From the NCBI RefSeq assembly GCF_000335475.2, contig NZ_ANAH02000009.1, positions 310,001 through 374,000 on the forward strand: a DNA stretch of 64,000 nt, in the 5' to 3' direction. Shown in pieces: positions 35,733 to 45,749 of this stretch. Positions within the stretch are counted from its first letter, which is position 1. Every line of letters starts with the position of its first letter. The DNA comes from Cystobacter fuscus DSM 2262. Lineage in GTDB: Bacteria; Myxococcota; Myxococcia; Myxococcales; Myxococcaceae. The notes under the pieces were generated by a model that was not told where the DNA came from, did no database searches, and saw only the letters and a program-made list of their open reading frames with translations. The translations under genes and the position numbers were made by a program.

Positions 35733-37061
35733 ATGGATCTGCTCTACGCGCGCGCACAGATGGGGCTGTCCCTCGCCTTCCACATCCTCTTCGCGGCCGC
35801 GGGCATCGCCCTGCCGCTGTTGATGGTGCTCAGTGACTTGAAGGCGTGGCGGACGAGGGATGCGGACTACACGGCGCTGAGCGTGAAGCTGGCGAAGGGG
35901 ACGGCCATCCTGTTCGCGGTGGGGGCGGTGAGCGGCACGGTGCTGTCGTTCGAGCTGGGGCTGTTGTGGCCCGGCTTCATGGGCACCTGGGGCGAGGTCA
36001 TCGGCCTGCCGTTCGCGCTGGAGGGGACGGCCTTCTTCACCGAGGCGGTGTTCCTGGGCATCTACCTGTATGGACGCGATCGGATCTCCCCGGGGCTGCA
36101 CCTCTTCTCGGGGGTGATGGTGGCGCTGAGCGGAGCGGCGAGCGCCTTCTTCGTCACGCTCGTCAACACCTTCATGAACGATCCGGTGGGCTTCACGCTC
36201 ACGGCCACGGGGCCGGTGGACGTGGACCCGGTGGCGGCGATGTTCAGCCCGGGCTGGGTGCACCAGACGACCCACACGCTCGTCGCGTGCTACCAGGCGA
36301 GTGCCTTCGCCATGGTGGGCATCCACGCGCTCGTGTTGCTGCGCCATCCGGGCCTGACCTTCCACCGCAAGGCGCTGTCGGTGGCGCTGCCGCTGGCGTG
36401 CCTGTCCGCCCTGGTGCAGCCGCTCGTGGGCCACCAGTCCGCCGAGCACGTGGCCCGGGCGCAGCCGGTGAAGCTCGCGGCGGCGGAGGCGCTCTTCGAG
36501 ACGCAGCGGGGCGCGCCCCTGAGCGTGGGCGGCCTGCCGGACATGGAGACGGGCACTTTGCGCTACGCGCTCGAGCTGCCTCGGGGCCTGTCCCTGCTGG
36601 CGTTCAGCGATCCCAACGCCGAGGTGAAGGGGCTGGAGGAGTTCCCCCGGGACGAGTGGCCTCCGGTGACCAAGGTGCACCTGGCCTTCCAGGTGATGGT
36701 GGGGGCGGGGGGCGCCATGGCGTTGCTGGCGCTGGTGACGCTCGCGCTGCGCTGGCGCCAGGGGGCGTGGCCCGAGGGGCGGCGGATGCTGGGGGCGTGG
36801 CTGGTGTGCGGGCCGCTCGGGGCGGTGGCGATGGAGGCGGGGTGGCTCGTCACCGAGTGGGGCCGCCAGCCGTGGATCCTCCGGGGGGTGATGCGCACGG
36901 CGGACGCGGTGACTCCGGTGGGCGCGCTGGCGGTGCCCTTCTGGACGTTCACGCTCGTCTACCTCTTCCTGGGCGTCATGGTGGTGTTCCTGCTGGTGCG
37001 GCAGGTGGCGGGCACGGTGCCGCACGGGCGGGAGCCGCACGAGGTGGCCCATGCCCACTGA
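35733..37061 (+). CDS. cydA: Cytochrome bd-type quinol oxidase subunit I (CIO-type, short Q-loop)
   Basis: This is a 442-residue membrane subunit with about nine hydrophobic helices. The N-terminal haem-ligand His is H17 (QMGLSLAFHILF), and the GRQPW motif (WGRQPWILRG) of the quinol site is intact. The Q-loop after TFHRK is short and lacks the long insert of E. coli CydA, so this is a cyanide-insensitive-oxidase (CioA)-type enzyme. It oxidises quinol and reduces O2 to water at low oxygen tension or under respiratory stress. It overlaps cydB by 11 bp. A plausible promoter and AT-rich leader precede it; the start lacks a strong ribosome-binding site. Confidence 0.93.
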   Translation: MDLLYARAQMGLSLAFHILFAAAGIALPLLMVLSDLKAWRTRDADYTALSVKLAKGTAILFAVGAVSGTVLSFELGLLWPGFMGTWGEVIGLPFALEGTAFFTEAVFLGIYLYGRDRISPGLHLFSGVMVALSGAASAFFVTLVNTFMNDPVGFTLTATGPVDVDPVAAMFSPGWVHQTTHTLVACYQASAFAMVGIHALVLLRHPGLTFHRKALSVALPLACLSALVQPLVGHQSAEHVARAQPVKLAAAEALFETQRGAPLSVGGLPDMETGTLRYALELPRGLSLLAFSDPNAEVKGLEEFPRDEWPPVTKVHLAFQVMVGAGGAMALLALVTLALRWRQGAWPEGRRMLGAWLVCGPLGAVAMEAGWLVTEWGRQPWILRGVMRTADAVTPVGALAVPFWTFTLVYLFLGVMVVFLLVRQVAGTVPHGREPHEVAHAH

Positions 37062-38043
37062 ACTGCTGCTGGGAGGCGTGTTGGTGGCCGCCCTCGTCCT
37101 CTACGCGCTCTTCGGGGGCGCGGACTTCGGGGGCGGGGTGTGGGACCTGTTGGCCTCGGGGCCGCGCCAGGCGAAGCAGCGGGAGTTGATCGCTCGGGCG
37201 CTCGGGCCGGTGTGGGAGGTGAACCACGTCTGGCTCATCCTCGCCGTCGTCATCCTCTTCTCGGCGTTTCCCCGGGCCTTCGCGGCGCTGTCGGTGGCGC
37301 TGCACGTGCCGCTGACGCTGCTGCTGCTGGGCATCGTGTTCCGCGGCACGGCCTTCACCTTCCGCACCTACGACGCGCGAGCGGACAGGGTGCAGCGCCG
37401 CTGGGGGCTCGTCTTCAGCGGGGCGAGCGTGCTGTCGCCGGCGGTGCTCGGGCTGTGCGTGGGGGCCATGGCGGGGGGCGAACTGGGAGGAGGGGAGCGC
37501 GGCCTGTTCTCCGGGTGGCTGTCGCCCTTCGCGCTGGCGGTGGGGGTGTTCGCGTTGTGCCTGTTCGCCTTCCTGGCGGCGGTGTACCTCACGGCGGAGA
37601 CGAGCGAGCCGGCGCTCCAGGAGGACTTCCGGCGCCGGGCGCTGGGGGCGGGGGTGGCGGTGTTCGTGGCGGCGCTGGGGGTGCTGGTGCTCGCGCGGGG
37701 GGGAGCGCCCCGGGTGTGGGAGGGGCTGACGACCTCGTCCTATGCGCTGGTGCTGCACGCGGCGACGGCCGTGGTGGCGGTGCTTGCCTTCGGGCTGCTG
37801 CTCACCCGGCGCTTCGCGTGGGCGCGCGTGGCGGCCGCGGCGCAGGTGGGCCTCATCGTCGCCGGATGGGCGGCCTCGCAGTACCCGTACCTCGTGGTGC
37901 CGGACCTCACCCTCCAGTCAGCGGCGGCCTCGCCCGTGGCCCAGCGCGTCCTGTTGATGGCGCTCGCGGTGGGCGCCGCGCTCATCTTCCCCTCGTTGCT
38001 GTTGCTGTTCCGGGTCTTCCGCGCGCCTCCCAGGACGTCCTGA
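37051..38043 (+). CDS. cydB: Cytochrome bd-type quinol oxidase subunit II
   Basis: This is a 330-residue partner subunit of eight or so transmembrane helices, with the family N-terminus YALFGGADFGGGVWDLLASG and the motif GPVWEVNHVWLILAVVILFSAFPRAF. Its start lies inside the end of cydA (11-bp overlap), implying translational coupling. It stabilises the haem-bearing subunit I in the inner membrane. No cydX-type small subunit or cydDC exporter genes follow. Confidence 0.93.
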   Translation: MPTELLLGGVLVAALVLYALFGGADFGGGVWDLLASGPRQAKQRELIARALGPVWEVNHVWLILAVVILFSAFPRAFAALSVALHVPLTLLLLGIVFRGTAFTFRTYDARADRVQRRWGLVFSGASVLSPAVLGLCVGAMAGGELGGGERGLFSGWLSPFALAVGVFALCLFAFLAAVYLTAETSEPALQEDFRRRALGAGVAVFVAALGVLVLARGGAPRVWEGLTTSSYALVLHAATAVVAVLAFGLLLTRRFAWARVAAAAQVGLIVAGWAASQYPYLVVPDLTLQSAAASPVAQRVLLMALAVGAALIFPSLLLLFRVFRAPPRTS

Positions 38044-38121
38044 CGAGCGGCCACCTCACCGAGCCCCCGCTTTTCATCGTTCCTTTCCATGCCCAGCTTG
38101 GAGCCAGGGAAAGGCCGGGAG

Positions 38122-38727
38122 ATGGGCACGGAGCGACCGAGACGCAGGGCGCCGGGCTGGGCGAAGGCGCGCATCTACACGGTGGGCCATTCCACGCGCT
38201 CGGCGGAGGAGTTGGTGGAACTGCTCCAGGCGCATGGCATCCAGACGCTCGTGGACATCCGCACGGTGCCCCGCTCGCGGACGAATCCCCAGTTCAACCG
38301 GGACACGCTGCCCCGGACGCTCGCGCGGGCGGACATCCGGTACGTGCACATGGCGAGGCTCGGAGGACTGCGGCGCGCGCGGGCGGACTCCCCCAACGGC
38401 GCGTGGCGCAACGCCAGTTTCCGAGGCTACGCCGACTACATGCTGACGGACGAGTTCACGCGGGGGCTCGAGGAGCTGCGGGAACTGACTCCGGACGGGC
38501 CGCTGGCGCTCATGTGCGCCGAGGCGGTGCGCTGGCGGTGTCACCGCTCGCTCGTGGCGGACGCGCTGTTCGCCCGGGGCGTGGAGGTGCGGCACATCAC
38601 CAGCCGCACCCGCGCCGAGCCGCACAAGCTCACCCCCTTCGCGCGGCTGCACGGCAGACAGGTGCTCTATCCCGAGGACAGTACTTCGTCCGCGGACCTG
38701 TCCGCGCCCAGTGAATCGGGGCGCTGA
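38122..38727 (+). CDS. DUF488-family protein
   Basis: This is a 201-residue protein of the DUF488 family: IYTVGHSTRSAEELVELLQ, LVDIRTVPRSRTNPQFN, and the C-terminal CAEAVRWRCHRSLVA, where the Cys and the CHR motif are the family hallmarks. The family has no assigned reaction; it is often predicted to bind nucleic acid or metal. The ATG at 38122 follows aaagg at good spacing; the ATG at 38089 would add 11 residues. Just after it begins the lower-GC toxin/immunity islet. Confidence 0.82.
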   Translation: MGTERPRRRAPGWAKARIYTVGHSTRSAEELVELLQAHGIQTLVDIRTVPRSRTNPQFNRDTLPRTLARADIRYVHMARLGGLRRARADSPNGAWRNASFRGYADYMLTDEFTRGLEELRELTPDGPLALMCAEAVRWRCHRSLVADALFARGVEVRHITSRTRAEPHKLTPFARLHGRQVLYPEDSTSSADLSAPSESGR

Positions 38728-38817
38728 GGGAGTGAGCCCGGAGCCTGGGGATAGTCCACCAACGTGGGCGGGAACGTTCTTGCCATCTTCCTCGCCCGTG
38801 ATTCGTTCGCGGCTCTC

Positions 38818-39642
38818 ATGCTGCCTTCGGTCCGCTCCGGCTGTTCCCGGTTCATCCTCCTGCTACTGACCTGCACGCTGCTCGGTTCGTGCGCGGCCGG
38901 CCCGCGGCACTCCGGCTTTTCTGGCGGAGCCTTGCGCTTCGATACGGAGACGGCAGGCCGTATGCGCCATGCCGCGGCCCTGAAGAGAGCGGCGGGTGTA
39001 GTGGTCTCCACCGTTGCCGTGGCCTCGACGATTGGCCTCCTGGCTCCCGAGGTCCTCGGGTTTTTCCAGAACGATGAGGAGGAACTCTCTCGGTTGGAGG
39101 TAGCCCTCATGGCGTGTGTCCAGCGAGCGGAGCGGGACATCAACGCCGAGCGCTTTGGCTACGGCGCCCCAACCGCTGCTGACTGCAATGCGGTGGTGGG
39201 GGCGGACCGGTGCGGCAGGCCCATCTACCAGTCCATGGAACTGGGTACCCTGAAGCACGCCCATGCCCTCGCCTGTATGCAGGACATCTTGAAAGAACTC
39301 TGGCCTGGCCCTGTCAGCATCGAGCAGCGGTATCGTTTCTATCGCCATGCCAAGGTCCTCGAGACGATCAGCCGTGAGCAGGAGAAGCGCCTTCTCGATG
39401 CGGACTGTGCCGAAGAACTACGGGGCACCATCAAGCCCGATGTCGTCCTCCACGCGGACCGTCATCTTCTCCGGGCCATCCTGATCCTGGATCTCAAGTT
39501 CCCTTGTCCCGGGGACAGAGAGCCCAGGTGGACAAAGTACGGTGACAAAAGTCCCTATGATGGTTTCAATCAGGGTCAAATCTATCAGGAAGCGTTGGGC
39601 GGAAAAGCCTTGATGCTGTCTCCAAAGGGGATCTTCGATTGA
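38818..39642 (+). CDS. Putative polymorphic toxin lipoprotein (SitA-like) with PD-(D/E)XK-like C-terminus
   Basis: This is a 274-residue lipoprotein: signal peptide with Cys25 (LLGSC), a hydrophobic segment (about 58-83), a helical middle region with many cysteines, and a C-terminal domain where P207-D208 (KPDVV) and D225-L-K227 (ILILDLKFPC) form the PD...(D/E)xK signature, followed by YQEAL (256-260). The first immunity-like gene overlaps its stop by 4 bp and a double-CXXCG immunity gene follows. In Myxococcus, SitA lipoprotein toxins move between kin cells by outer-membrane exchange and kill recipients lacking the cognate SitI; this gene has that layout. Toxicity, nuclease activity and transfer are all inferred. 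The start at 38818 is set by the signal peptide. Base composition is lower in GC than that of neighbours. Confidence 0.68.
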   Translation: MLPSVRSGCSRFILLLLTCTLLGSCAAGPRHSGFSGGALRFDTETAGRMRHAAALKRAAGVVVSTVAVASTIGLLAPEVLGFFQNDEEELSRLEVALMACVQRAERDINAERFGYGAPTAADCNAVVGADRCGRPIYQSMELGTLKHAHALACMQDILKELWPGPVSIEQRYRFYRHAKVLETISREQEKRLLDADCAEELRGTIKPDVVLHADRHLLRAILILDLKFPCPGDREPRWTKYGDKSPYDGFNQGQIYQEALGGKALMLSPKGIFD

Positions 39643-40559
39643 GCGAGCGCTACCCTGTGGTGCAAGTGCGTGGAATAGATGGGCAACTCACTGTCCGAGA
39701 TGGTCTCATCCTGTGCTTCTTCATGCGGCGCAGGTACCCGGAGATTGCTCAAACGGTCTGGCTTGCTCTGCAAACCTATCTGCGTGCCATCCCTTCTGGT
39801 TCTCTGGGGTGGTATGTGGATCAACAGGGAGACATGCAGTCGCTGGATGAGCAGGGTTGGATGCATATTCGCGAAAAAATCCTGAATCGCCCCCTGGCTC
39901 ATGCCTGTCTCGTCGAGTTGTTGCAGTACGAGTCTGGAGTGGGGGGCTACAACTTCGAGTATGCCGGCTACCAGCTTGACTCTCAGGTCCTCAATGACGA
40001 GAAAGCGGCCTGCGCCATCTCCTTCTCACTGCCCACGGAGTATCTCCTGGAGCACGGTCCGGACAAGGTCCGTGCCCTGGCTCTCGAACTGTCTCGCGAT
40101 CTGCCCTTCAGCTTCGGCTACGCCAGCCTGGCCTTTGTTGCCCCCTGCGGGCAGTGGTATTCGGTTCGCAGGGAGTTGTTGCCCCTCCTCGAGCGTTACC
40201 GGGGGTTCGACCTTTACAGCCTCGGCAAGACCAGCCGAGTTATTGGCACCGGTGCCCGCGGTGCCTATTGGCTCACCTTCCTGGGTCAACCCCTGCTGAG
40301 CCAACTCGGCGGCCTGGAAGTGCTGCGTCGCGAACTGCCTTTCCCCGAGGTCTCCTTCGAGTCCCTGGAAGGAGAGCGTCTACTGCTCACCCTGGGAGAG
40401 TGGCCCAGCCCCATGGATATCCGCGAGCACATCAGCCGGCCCCACTTCAGGGCCCTCGCCCACCTCCTGGAGCCCTACTTCCCCGAGGAGAAGATTGGCC
40501 TCACCTCGCTGTTGGAAAACCGCAACATGGCCCGTTGGCTCCGCCGCTTCTGCTTGTGA
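39639..40559 (+). CDS. DUF3396-like (type VI immunity-type) protein, probable toxin immunity
   Basis: This is a 306-residue soluble protein that resembles the DUF3396 immunity family: VRDGLILCFFMRRRYPEIAQTVWLAL near the N-terminus, FSFGYASLAF, GTGARGAYWLTFLGQPLLSQLGG and a C-terminal region ending near YFPEEKIG. Such proteins neutralise secreted toxins in interbacterial competition. It starts at TTG (39639) overlapping the toxin-like gene's stop by 4 bp (TTGA), with aaagggg upstream, so translation is coupled. Coupling to a toxin-like lipoprotein makes it the most likely cognate immunity protein. GC is clearly lower than in flanking genes. Confidence 0.75.
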   Translation: MSERYPVVQVRGIDGQLTVRDGLILCFFMRRRYPEIAQTVWLALQTYLRAIPSGSLGWYVDQQGDMQSLDEQGWMHIREKILNRPLAHACLVELLQYESGVGGYNFEYAGYQLDSQVLNDEKAACAISFSLPTEYLLEHGPDKVRALALELSRDLPFSFGYASLAFVAPCGQWYSVRRELLPLLERYRGFDLYSLGKTSRVIGTGARGAYWLTFLGQPLLSQLGGLEVLRRELPFPEVSFESLEGERLLLTLGEWPSPMDIREHISRPHFRALAHLLEPYFPEEKIGLTSLLENRNMARWLRRFCL

Positions 40560-40616
40560 GTGTCCGCCAGCCCTTCGCGCCCTACTCCTGTCAGGACTGA
40601 GCCGAGGGACACGCGT

Positions 40617-41333
40617 ATGAGGTATTTCAGAGTCGAGGAGGATAGGTCCTCGCGCTACACGGGTGATGTTGATGGCGCGCACAAGTGGGGGCTTCCAGGC
40701 ATCTTCTGTTGCCCTGTCTGTCAGGCCACCTGGAGCGGCGGCTCCAAGACGTACCCCTCGGTGGATTTGACATCAGTCTCCCAGAGAGCTGACTTCGAAG
40801 AAGCCCGGGCCGAGCCCATCGAGGAGTACGAAAGACTGAGTGAGATGGTACGCCCGCACCTTCCTTCCGGCGCCATCGTGGAGCCGGGCTCTTCCTTTGG
40901 TCCGCTCGTGGGAACGGCACGGGGTTCCTTCGGGTCGTTCGTCACGCCGGTTCCCTGGTGGCTACTGGTTCGGCGTGAGGCATTGGAGAAACTCCAGGCC
41001 GAGGGTCTACGCGGTCTCAAGGGATGCCCAACCCAATTGCGCTTTCGCCAGCGTGTTTCGCCAGAGTTGCTGGAACTGGAACTCCTCCCCGTGGGCCGGC
41101 TCCACCCGGATTGTTTGCCCCCGGAGCGCAAACCGCCCTGCGCTCGCTGTGGCCGCCGTGGTGTTCGCCTGCCCGAAACCCTCTTGCTGGACGCCGCGAC
41201 CCTTCCCCGCGATCTGGACGTCTTCCGGCTGGAGGACTTCTCCACCGTCATCCTCTGCTCTGAACGGTTTGCCGATGCCTGTCTGCGCCTGGAACTCGAC
41301 GGTGTGAGCTTTCATCCCCTGCCCGCGAAGTGA
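40617..41333 (+). CDS. SitI6-like double-CXXCG-motif immunity protein
   Basis: This is a 238-residue protein carrying two CXXC-type metal-site motifs, CCPVCQATW (about 31-39) and CARCGRRG (about 176-183), in the order and spacing typical of the SitI6 double-CXXCG family of immunity proteins in myxobacteria. The mid-region FGPLVGTARGSFGSFVTPVPWWLLVRREALEKLQAEGLRGLKGC is also characteristic. A gagggac ribosome-binding site precedes the ATG; the longer frame to 40560 is unsupported. It is the third gene of the toxin islet. A SitA6-type partner lipoprotein is not evident nearby apart from the gene at 38818, so it may be cognate to that one or an orphan protecting against kin toxins. Confidence 0.8.
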   Translation: MRYFRVEEDRSSRYTGDVDGAHKWGLPGIFCCPVCQATWSGGSKTYPSVDLTSVSQRADFEEARAEPIEEYERLSEMVRPHLPSGAIVEPGSSFGPLVGTARGSFGSFVTPVPWWLLVRREALEKLQAEGLRGLKGCPTQLRFRQRVSPELLELELLPVGRLHPDCLPPERKPPCARCGRRGVRLPETLLLDAATLPRDLDVFRLEDFSTVILCSERFADACLRLELDGVSFHPLPAK

Positions 41334-41379
41334 ACCAGGATGTACGCGGCGGATGTCCGTGACGGCCTGGCCTCCCGGC

Positions 41380-43161
41380 TCATTTCCCAGGGGCGCGCAC
41401 CGCCAGGACCGCGGGCACGAACTCCTCGCGCACGGCCCGGGCCAGCAACTCTGGCGGCAGCAGCCCTTGGTGGACGAGGAAGGTGTTGAACGCCATGCGG
41501 TCGAACTTCGTCCCGAGCGCGAGCTCCGTCTCGGCGCGCAGCTCCAGCAGCCGCGTGTACCCGTAGAAGTAGCTGCCCGCCTGTCCCGGAGAGCGGGACG
41601 TGTAGCGGTCAAGCTCCTGCCGGGCCATGGGTACGGACAGTCCCACCTGCTCGGTGAGGATGCGCAGGGCCTCCTCGGGTGAAATCTGTCCCAGGTTGAG
41701 CATGGGGTCCAGCATGGCGCGGGCCGCGCGCAGCAGGCGGAACTGCAGGGCGATGAACTGGCCGTCGAGGGGCTCGTACGGGAGCATCTCCGCCTCGGCG
41801 TAGAGCGCCCAGCCCTCGACGTTGACGGAGTTGAAGGCGAACAGGCTTCGCGCGAGCGACACGCCCCGCTCCATCATGGCGGCGAACTGGAGCTCATGCC
41901 CCGGGCGGCCCTCGTGGGCGGAGAGGCTCCAGGCCGCCGCCCCGAAGGAGAAGTCATCCGAGGGCCCGTTCTGGCCGCCTGCCTTCGGACTGCCCAGCGA
42001 CAGCACGAACTGGCCCGGCTTCCCGCTCCCTCCCACGAAGTCGGGCAACTGCATGTAGGGGGCGGGGTGCGCGGCGCTCTCGGCCTCCGAGGCCATGCGC
42101 ATCACCACCGGACGCGAGGGCAACTCCACCACCCGGTGCTTCGTGATCGACTTCTCCAGCTCGCCCAGCACCTCGCGGTAGTGCCCCTGGAGCTTCTCCC
42201 GGCCCAACTGCTCCTTCTTCAACGCGCGCAGCACACCGAGCGTGTCCGTGGCCGGCAACCGCCGGGCCTTCGCCACGAGCGGCGCCAGGGCCGCCAGCTG
42301 CGCGCGCAGCTCCACGAACGCCACCTGCGCGCGGCGCACCAGTTGCTCGGGCGGCAGGTCGATGCCCATCTGCCTCAGCTTGAAGGCATACAGCTCGGGT
42401 GGCAGGCGGACGTCCTCGCGCGCCCGGGGCAGCACCACCTCGCGCCGCCAGCGCGTGTCCTCCTCCACCTGCTTCTCGAGCGCCGCCAGGGCGGGCTCGG
42501 CGCCCTCGAGCTTGTACTCCGTGAACAGCTCCCGGATGCCCCGCACGTAGGTGGGGGCCTCGCGCATCGCCTGCTCCAGCGCCGGCTTCACCGGCCAGAG
42601 CCGGCCGGGCTGGGTGAGCCCCTCCTCGAAGCGTGCCCGGGCCAGGTGCGTCAACGGGGTGCTGCCCGGTTCCAGCCCCACGTAGCGCCGCAAGCGGGGC
42701 AGGGCGTGGGCACGGCGCTCGGGGGGCACGTCCTCCTGGAGCAGCTCGCGCAGGCCGAGGAACATCACCTGGGGCGCGTCCACCCAGTGCAACAGGTAGC
42801 GCTCCTGGAGCGTGGAGTCCTGGATTCCCTCCTCCACGGCATCCACGAGGATGCGCAGATCCTGGCGGACGTTCGGATCCTTCTCCGCCTCGAGCCGCTG
42901 CTCCAGGGTGGCCTTCGCCTGGGCCATGGCGGCGCGCTTGCGCCCGGCCACCCCGGGGCCCAGGTCCATCACCTGCTCGTCCCGCCCGGCCATGCCGAGC
43001 GCCGAGGCGTCCTCGGGGTCGAAGCGCGCCAGGAGCTCCAACAGCACCTGGGCATGGGCGTCACTGCGTGCCACCCACTCGGGCTTGCCCGCCTGGGGCC
43101 GTGCCAGGGCCGTGGAGGCCAGGAGGAAGAGCACCAGTCCCGCGATTCTCCGTGAAGCCAT
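41380..43161 (-). CDS. DUF885-family secreted protein, putative metallopeptidase
   Basis: This is a 593-residue exported protein with signal peptide ([20 protein letters not shown]) and a long helical DUF885 domain. The family motif HEGRPGH at 416-422 supplies H416, E417 and H422 as likely metal and catalytic residues, with [10 protein letters not shown] downstream. DUF885 proteins resemble carboxypeptidase Taq/M32-like gluzincins and are often annotated as peptidases. The start at 43161 is set by the signal peptide and gggag upstream. It is divergent from the acyl-CoA synthetase gene. Confidence 0.85.
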   Translation of the reverse strand: MASRRIAGLVLFLLASTALARPQAGKPEWVARSDAHAQVLLELLARFDPEDASALGMAGRDEQVMDLGPGVAGRKRAAMAQAKATLEQRLEAEKDPNVRQDLRILVDAVEEGIQDSTLQERYLLHWVDAPQVMFLGLRELLQEDVPPERRAHALPRLRRYVGLEPGSTPLTHLARARFEEGLTQPGRLWPVKPALEQAMREAPTYVRGIRELFTEYKLEGAEPALAALEKQVEEDTRWRREVVLPRAREDVRLPPELYAFKLRQMGIDLPPEQLVRRAQVAFVELRAQLAALAPLVAKARRLPATDTLGVLRALKKEQLGREKLQGHYREVLGELEKSITKHRVVELPSRPVVMRMASEAESAAHPAPYMQLPDFVGGSGKPGQFVLSLGSPKAGGQNGPSDDFSFGAAAWSLSAHEGRPGHELQFAAMMERGVSLARSLFAFNSVNVEGWALYAEAEMLPYEPLDGQFIALQFRLLRAARAMLDPMLNLGQISPEEALRILTEQVGLSVPMARQELDRYTSRSPGQAGSYFYGYTRLLELRAETELALGTKFDRMAFNTFLVHQGLLPPELLARAVREEFVPAVLAVRAPGK

Positions 43162-43256
43162 GTCATCTCCCGCCGGGGGTGAACCCCGGTCCGCCCTGTC
43201 CTGACGCGTCAATCGGTGGAGCCATTGCATGGGACGTCGCTCTTGCGAGCCTCGCC

Positions 43257-44921
<1,665 letters not shown>

Positions 44922-44983
44922 CGCGCGGGGCGGAATCTGAACTCTAATGCGGGCCGCCTCTCTCGTGCCCAGGAGCCTCGCCG

Positions 44984-45577
44984 GTGCACCCTTCGTCCTC
45001 CTCTGATCCCGGAATGGAGCAACTCCTGGCGTTGGCCCATCCCACGGATACCTGCCGGGGCATGTTCTTCAACGGCCTGCTGGACGCCGCGCGCTCCCTG
45101 GGCGGCGAGCCGCTGCGGGCCCGATGCTTCGCGGCCGTGGGGGAGCGCAAGTTCGTGGACTTCTTCAGCTACCCCATCACGGACTTCCTGCGCTCCATCT
45201 TCCTCGTCGCGCAAGAGCTCGGCCCGACGCATGGGGGCACCGAGGCCGTCCTGCGCCTGCTCGGGCGGCGCGCGACGACGGACTTCGCCCAGTCCACCGT
45301 GGGCAAGACGCTGCTCGCGCTCGCCGGCAATGATCCCGGGCGGGTGCTCGCCGCCGTCCCCAATGGGTGCCGGGCCTCGCTGAGCTATGGCGAGCGCTCG
45401 GTGGAGGTGCTGGGAGAAGGGCACGCCCGGTTCCTGGCGCGTGGGGACTTGCTGCCCCGGCCGTATAACGAGGGGATGATCGCCGCCGCGATCGAGCTCT
45501 CCTCGGCTCGCGACGTCCAGGTGCGGGGCGAGCGCCGGGGCGTGCTCGACGTCGATTACGACGTGCGCTGGTCGTGA
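44984..45577 (+). CDS. DUF2378-family (Myxococcales-restricted) protein
   Basis: This is a 197-residue protein of the TIGR02265/DUF2378 family, found essentially only in Myxococcales. Recognisable stretches are FFNGLLDAARSLGG, KFVDFFSYPITDFLRSIFLVAQEL, EAVLRLLGRRATTDFAQSTVGKTLLALAG, YGERSVEVLGEGHARFLARGDLLPRPYNEGMIAAAIELS and a final DVDYDVRWS. The function is unknown; many paralogues occur per genome. It starts at a GTG preceded by aggag. It helps place the organism taxonomically. Confidence 0.85.
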   Translation: MHPSSSSDPGMEQLLALAHPTDTCRGMFFNGLLDAARSLGGEPLRARCFAAVGERKFVDFFSYPITDFLRSIFLVAQELGPTHGGTEAVLRLLGRRATTDFAQSTVGKTLLALAGNDPGRVLAAVPNGCRASLSYGERSVEVLGEGHARFLARGDLLPRPYNEGMIAAAIELSSARDVQVRGERRGVLDVDYDVRWS

Positions 45578-45594
45578 GGGGCGCGTTATGGGAA

Positions 45595-45640
45595 GCGCCT
45601 GCCTGGCCGCTCTCCGTGTCGAGCCGTGACGGGCAGGCGC
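45595..45640 (+). terminator. Hairpin after the DUF2378 gene
   Basis: The 9-bp arms gcgcctgcc (45595-45603) and ggcaggcgc (45632-45640) are perfectly inverted around a 28-nt loop, 18 bp past the DUF2378 stop. No T-run follows, so terminator activity is uncertain. Confidence 0.35.
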
Positions 45641-45749
45641 CCGGGGGGTGCTGGGGAACCCCGGAATACCTCCGGTTCGCGACATAATCCGCGCCTTCCA
45701 CCCGTTGCGAGGGGATGAGGCTCGAAGCAGACGGAGAAACGAGGACGCG

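Noticed and set aside
38818-41333. Type VI secretion effector cluster
   Set aside because: No VgrG, PAAR, Hcp or sheath gene is in the window. A lipoprotein signal on the toxin-like gene argues for a Sit-type transfer route.
42633-43256. In-frame N-terminal extension of the acyl-CoA synthetase
   Set aside because: The 208 extra residues are Pro/Arg/Ala-rich, lie opposite the DUF885 coding region, and are not found in the enzyme family.
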